Assembly (NCBI GenBank): GCA_021795795.1
Contig: JAJYPA010000446.1
Span: 1-6,919, forward strand
Origin: Pseudomonadota bacterium
Lineage (GTDB): Bacteria; Pseudomonadota; Gammaproteobacteria; Halothiobacillales; Halothiobacillaceae
Length of the DNA: 6,919 nt
Reading direction: 5' to 3'
The notes beneath the pieces were generated by a model. That model was not told where the DNA came from. It ran no database searches and saw only the letters and a list, made by a program, of their open reading frames with translations. Every line of letters starts with the position of its first letter. Positions within the stretch are counted from its first letter, which is position 1. Made by a program: the position numbers and the translations under genes. Positions 5,568 to 6,919 of the stretch are shown here, piece by piece.

Positions 5568-6026
5568 ACTGTTCCCCGCTTACGTTTACGGTGAAGCATA
5601 GATAAGTCGTGAAATGATGTGGTCTCTCCATCCTGGAATTGATCTATCGAATAACCTTTCCCACTGATAATCAACAATGATCTAAGGGCGGCGCGATTGA
5701 ACGTCCGCTAACAGTCTGAAAGAGCCATTGGCCGATGCTGGTAAGATTTTACGGTGGCCGGAGCGTATCGCCGACAGGTAAGACTGGTGACGCGGAAGTC
5801 GAAGCTGCACACTGTTTTCAGCCATTGCCAAAATCAATGCGGAATAAGCTATATTACCACGCGTTCGTAATTGGTGTCGCGACCTCACCACGGCATGGTG
5901 GTCAGAATCCCGACTGTCTCCAGTTCGGCCAGAAATCGTATCAGAATATGTGACGTTGCCGTCTCGTTCTTTGATACAGCAGCGACGTGGTTTTTTCTGA
6001 GCGTCATTTTTTAGTGATCCTGCATT
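5568..6026 (-). other. Unrecognised sequence fused behind the transposase fragment
   Basis: On the minus strand the transposase frame stays open past its last recognisable residue (the His codon at 6029-6027) to a TAG at 5682-5684. This adds about 114 residues that do not resemble an IS5 transposase C-terminus (for example AYSALILAMAENSVQLRLPR). After that stop the same frame runs on for another 31 codons (IIVDYQWERLFDRSIPGW and onward) to a TAA near 5590. A second short frame starts with ATG at about 6005 (MTLRKNHVAAVSKNETATSH, 40 codons). I recognise none of these. The region probably contains debris of a different sequence joined to the element, plus the promoter of the M23-MFS operon, for which I found no strong -35/-10 pair. 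Confidence 0.4.
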
Positions 6027-6620
6027 ATGCTCAACCCGTGCACGGTGTCGGGAGCGCCGGGTGTTGGCCCGTTCCTGCGCTTTGGTCAACGGTCGGTTGC
6101 GGTAGGCGCGTTCATGTATCCGGTTACGGTATCCCTGTGCCTGGAGCAACTGCTCGGATTCCTCCGAACGGTAAGCGCTGTCGGCGAAGACCTCCCCGCC
6201 GGTATTCTCCGTGTCCAGCAAGGCTTCCAGACACTGGCTGTCATGCACCGAGGCATCGGTCACGACGTATTGGTGAATCAGCTTGTGGCGCTTGTCCACA
6301 TTGATGTGGTTCTTGTAGCCAAAATAGCTTTGGCCATTTTTCTTGGTCCAGCGGGCATGGGTATCTTTCTGGCGGCGCTTGGCGGGTTGCTCTTCCCAGT
6401 CTGCCGGGGTCTCTCCCTGATTCACCTGCTCCCGCTCCTTCCGGCGCATATGCTGCCGGGGAACCGTTACGAAGCTGGCGTCGATGATCTGCCCCGCCCG
6501 TGCGGCATACCCCGCCTCCCGTAAAAAACCGTGAAAAGCGGTAAACAGACGCTCCGTTAACTGGACCTGCGCCAAGGTTTCCCGGAACAACCACAAGGTG
6601 GTGTGATCGGGTACCGCTTC
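6027..6620 (-). pseudogene. IS5-family transposase, internal fragment
   Basis: About 198 residues match IS5-family DDE transposases: EAVPDHTTLWLFRETLAQVQ at the start, then GQIIDASFV with the first catalytic Asp, ARWTKKNGQSYFGYKNHINV, EVFADSAYRSEE with the second Asp, and RRSRHRARVEH with the catalytic Glu. Taking an ATG at 6629 as residue 1, these are Asp50, Asp150 and Glu200, so the catalytic triad is present. The piece is nevertheless broken at both ends. The usual N-terminal 80-100 residues before VPDHTTLW are absent, replaced by the start of a different gene, and the 50-odd residues that normally follow RVEH are absent too. The ATG at 6629 belongs to the upstream sequence and is not a real start. 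No terminal inverted repeats were found. It is an immobile relic. Confidence 0.82.
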
Positions 6621-6717
6621 CTTGGTCATCAGCGTGATCAGCTAAGGCCAGCAAGACCAATTTTACGGGGGCCGGCAGATCGAGCCCTCAAGCCCAAACC
6701 ATACATTTGATGCTCAT
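6621..6717 (-). pseudogene. HTH_36-type replication/regulatory protein, 5' remnant with nonsense codon
   Basis: The minus-strand frame from the ATG at 6717 reads MSIKCMVWA, stop (TGA, 6688-6690), then GLDLPAPVKLVLLALADHAD and DQG. This is the start of the helix-turn-helix proteins found in phage and plasmid replication modules, which typically begin MSIKAM.W.W....KLVLLALADHA. The stop sits where these proteins have Trp, so a single TGG-to-TGA change explains it. Homology ends after ADDQG at about 6621, where the IS5 transposase fragment begins in a different frame. The ATG overlaps the TGA of the upstream AlpA-like gene (ATGA, 6714-6717), showing that the two were translationally coupled in the intact ancestor. 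The gene is dead twice over: nonsense codon and loss of the rest of the frame. Confidence 0.7.
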
Positions 6718-6919
6718 GCCACACACCCTTTACCCTGCGCGGCAATCCGGGGGCGGCCACGCTTGCCTTTGGCGGCTGCGGGGACGGTGGGTGGGGTGAC
6801 TGGGGTGACGCGATGGTCTTCAAGCCACTGCCGGACATCATGGGGGTGCCACAGTGGGCCACGATGCCCGGGCAGGCGGATGGCCGGCGGGAGCCTTTCT
6901 GGGGACCTGCAGTAGAGGT
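6714..6919 (-). CDS. AlpA-like helix-turn-helix regulator, C-terminal part (partial)
   Basis: The minus-strand frame is open from the window's right edge (first full codon at 6917) to TGA at 6714-6716, giving 67 residues. It has no ATG inside the window because its 5' end lies beyond. The residues RLPPAIRLPGHRGPLWHPHD (8-27) and VRQWLEDHRV fit the second half of an AlpA/MerR-like winged HTH (pattern LPpaiRLpgrr.lW...dV..WL). They are followed by a Pro/Thr-rich linker and a basic KGKRGRPRIA tail of AT-hook-like character. Such proteins act as small DNA-binding regulators or excisionases of prophages, plasmids and integrative elements. The stop overlaps the start of the HTH_36 remnant by four bases, as in a replication/regulation operon. 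It may still be intact upstream. Confidence 0.62.
   Translation of the reverse strand, partial: LYCRSPERLPPAIRLPGHRGPLWHPHDVRQWLEDHRVTPVTPPTVPAAAKGKRGRPRIAAQGKGCVA

Noticed and set aside
5303..5605. 100-codon plus-strand frame antisense to the M23 gene
   Set aside because: The M23 catalytic motifs on the minus strand are clear; the plus-strand frame has no recognisable features.
6027..6524. 165-codon plus-strand frame antisense to the transposase
   Set aside because: It is the mirror of a recognised transposase in high-GC DNA and shows no family features of its own.
6241..6660. 139-codon minus-strand frame over the transposase fragment
   Set aside because: Only its first eleven or so codons (VLLALADHADDQ) are real, belonging to the HTH_36 remnant; the rest is an out-of-frame reading of the transposase.
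1..6919. CRISPR arrays, tRNA or rRNA genes, riboswitches
   Set aside because: No regularly spaced repeats, cloverleaf-like segments or known RNA motifs were seen on either strand.

Overview
The window looks like accessory DNA from a Gram-negative, probably proteobacterial, chromosome or plasmid. It mixes recombinase, transposase and replication remnants with small two-gene cassettes on both strands. Most of it is of moderate, slightly GC-leaning composition, broken by one clearly AT-rich block at about 1366-2290. Nothing fixes the species. An Acidithiobacillus-like or related proteobacterial host is a guess from the general feel of the genes, not a demonstrated assignment.

Layout, left to right. 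The window opens with the last 38 codons of a tyrosine recombinase (+). Next come two overlapping small + strand genes, a DUF6883-family protein and a DUF4926-family protein, which form a tight unit and may be toxin-antitoxin-like. Then follow a weakly supported hypothetical ORF (816-1148, +) and about 240 bases with no clear gene. The AT-rich block carries one convincing minus-strand gene, a DUF2971-family protein (1390-2199), and looks like a separate acquisition. Region 2200-2766 contains no confident gene, although a strong ribosome binding site precedes a small minus-strand ORF that may have been cut by arrival of the AT-rich block.

A higB-higA toxin-antitoxin pair (+, 2802-3459) follows. 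Its promoter sits so close that the transcript probably starts at or next to the higB ATG. Convergent to it on the minus strand is a two-gene operon: an M23-family metallopeptidase (4803-5567) whose end overlaps the start of an MFS transporter (3581-4813).

The right end, all on the minus strand, is a decayed mobile or plasmid module. It holds the C-terminus of an AlpA-like excisionase/regulator, ATGA-overlapped with the first codons of an HTH_36-type replication-initiator-like gene. That second gene has an in-frame TGA where Trp is expected and is cut after about 32 codons. Directly fused to the cut is an internal piece of an IS5-family transposase that lacks its N-terminus and everything after the catalytic Glu-His. 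Another 345 bases of unrecognised sequence are joined to that in frame.

Overall this appears to be a patchwork island: an integrase at one edge, replication/regulation debris at the other, and stabilisation or possible defence cassettes (DUF6883/DUF4926, DUF2971, higBA) between them. I found no tRNA, rRNA or CRISPR array.
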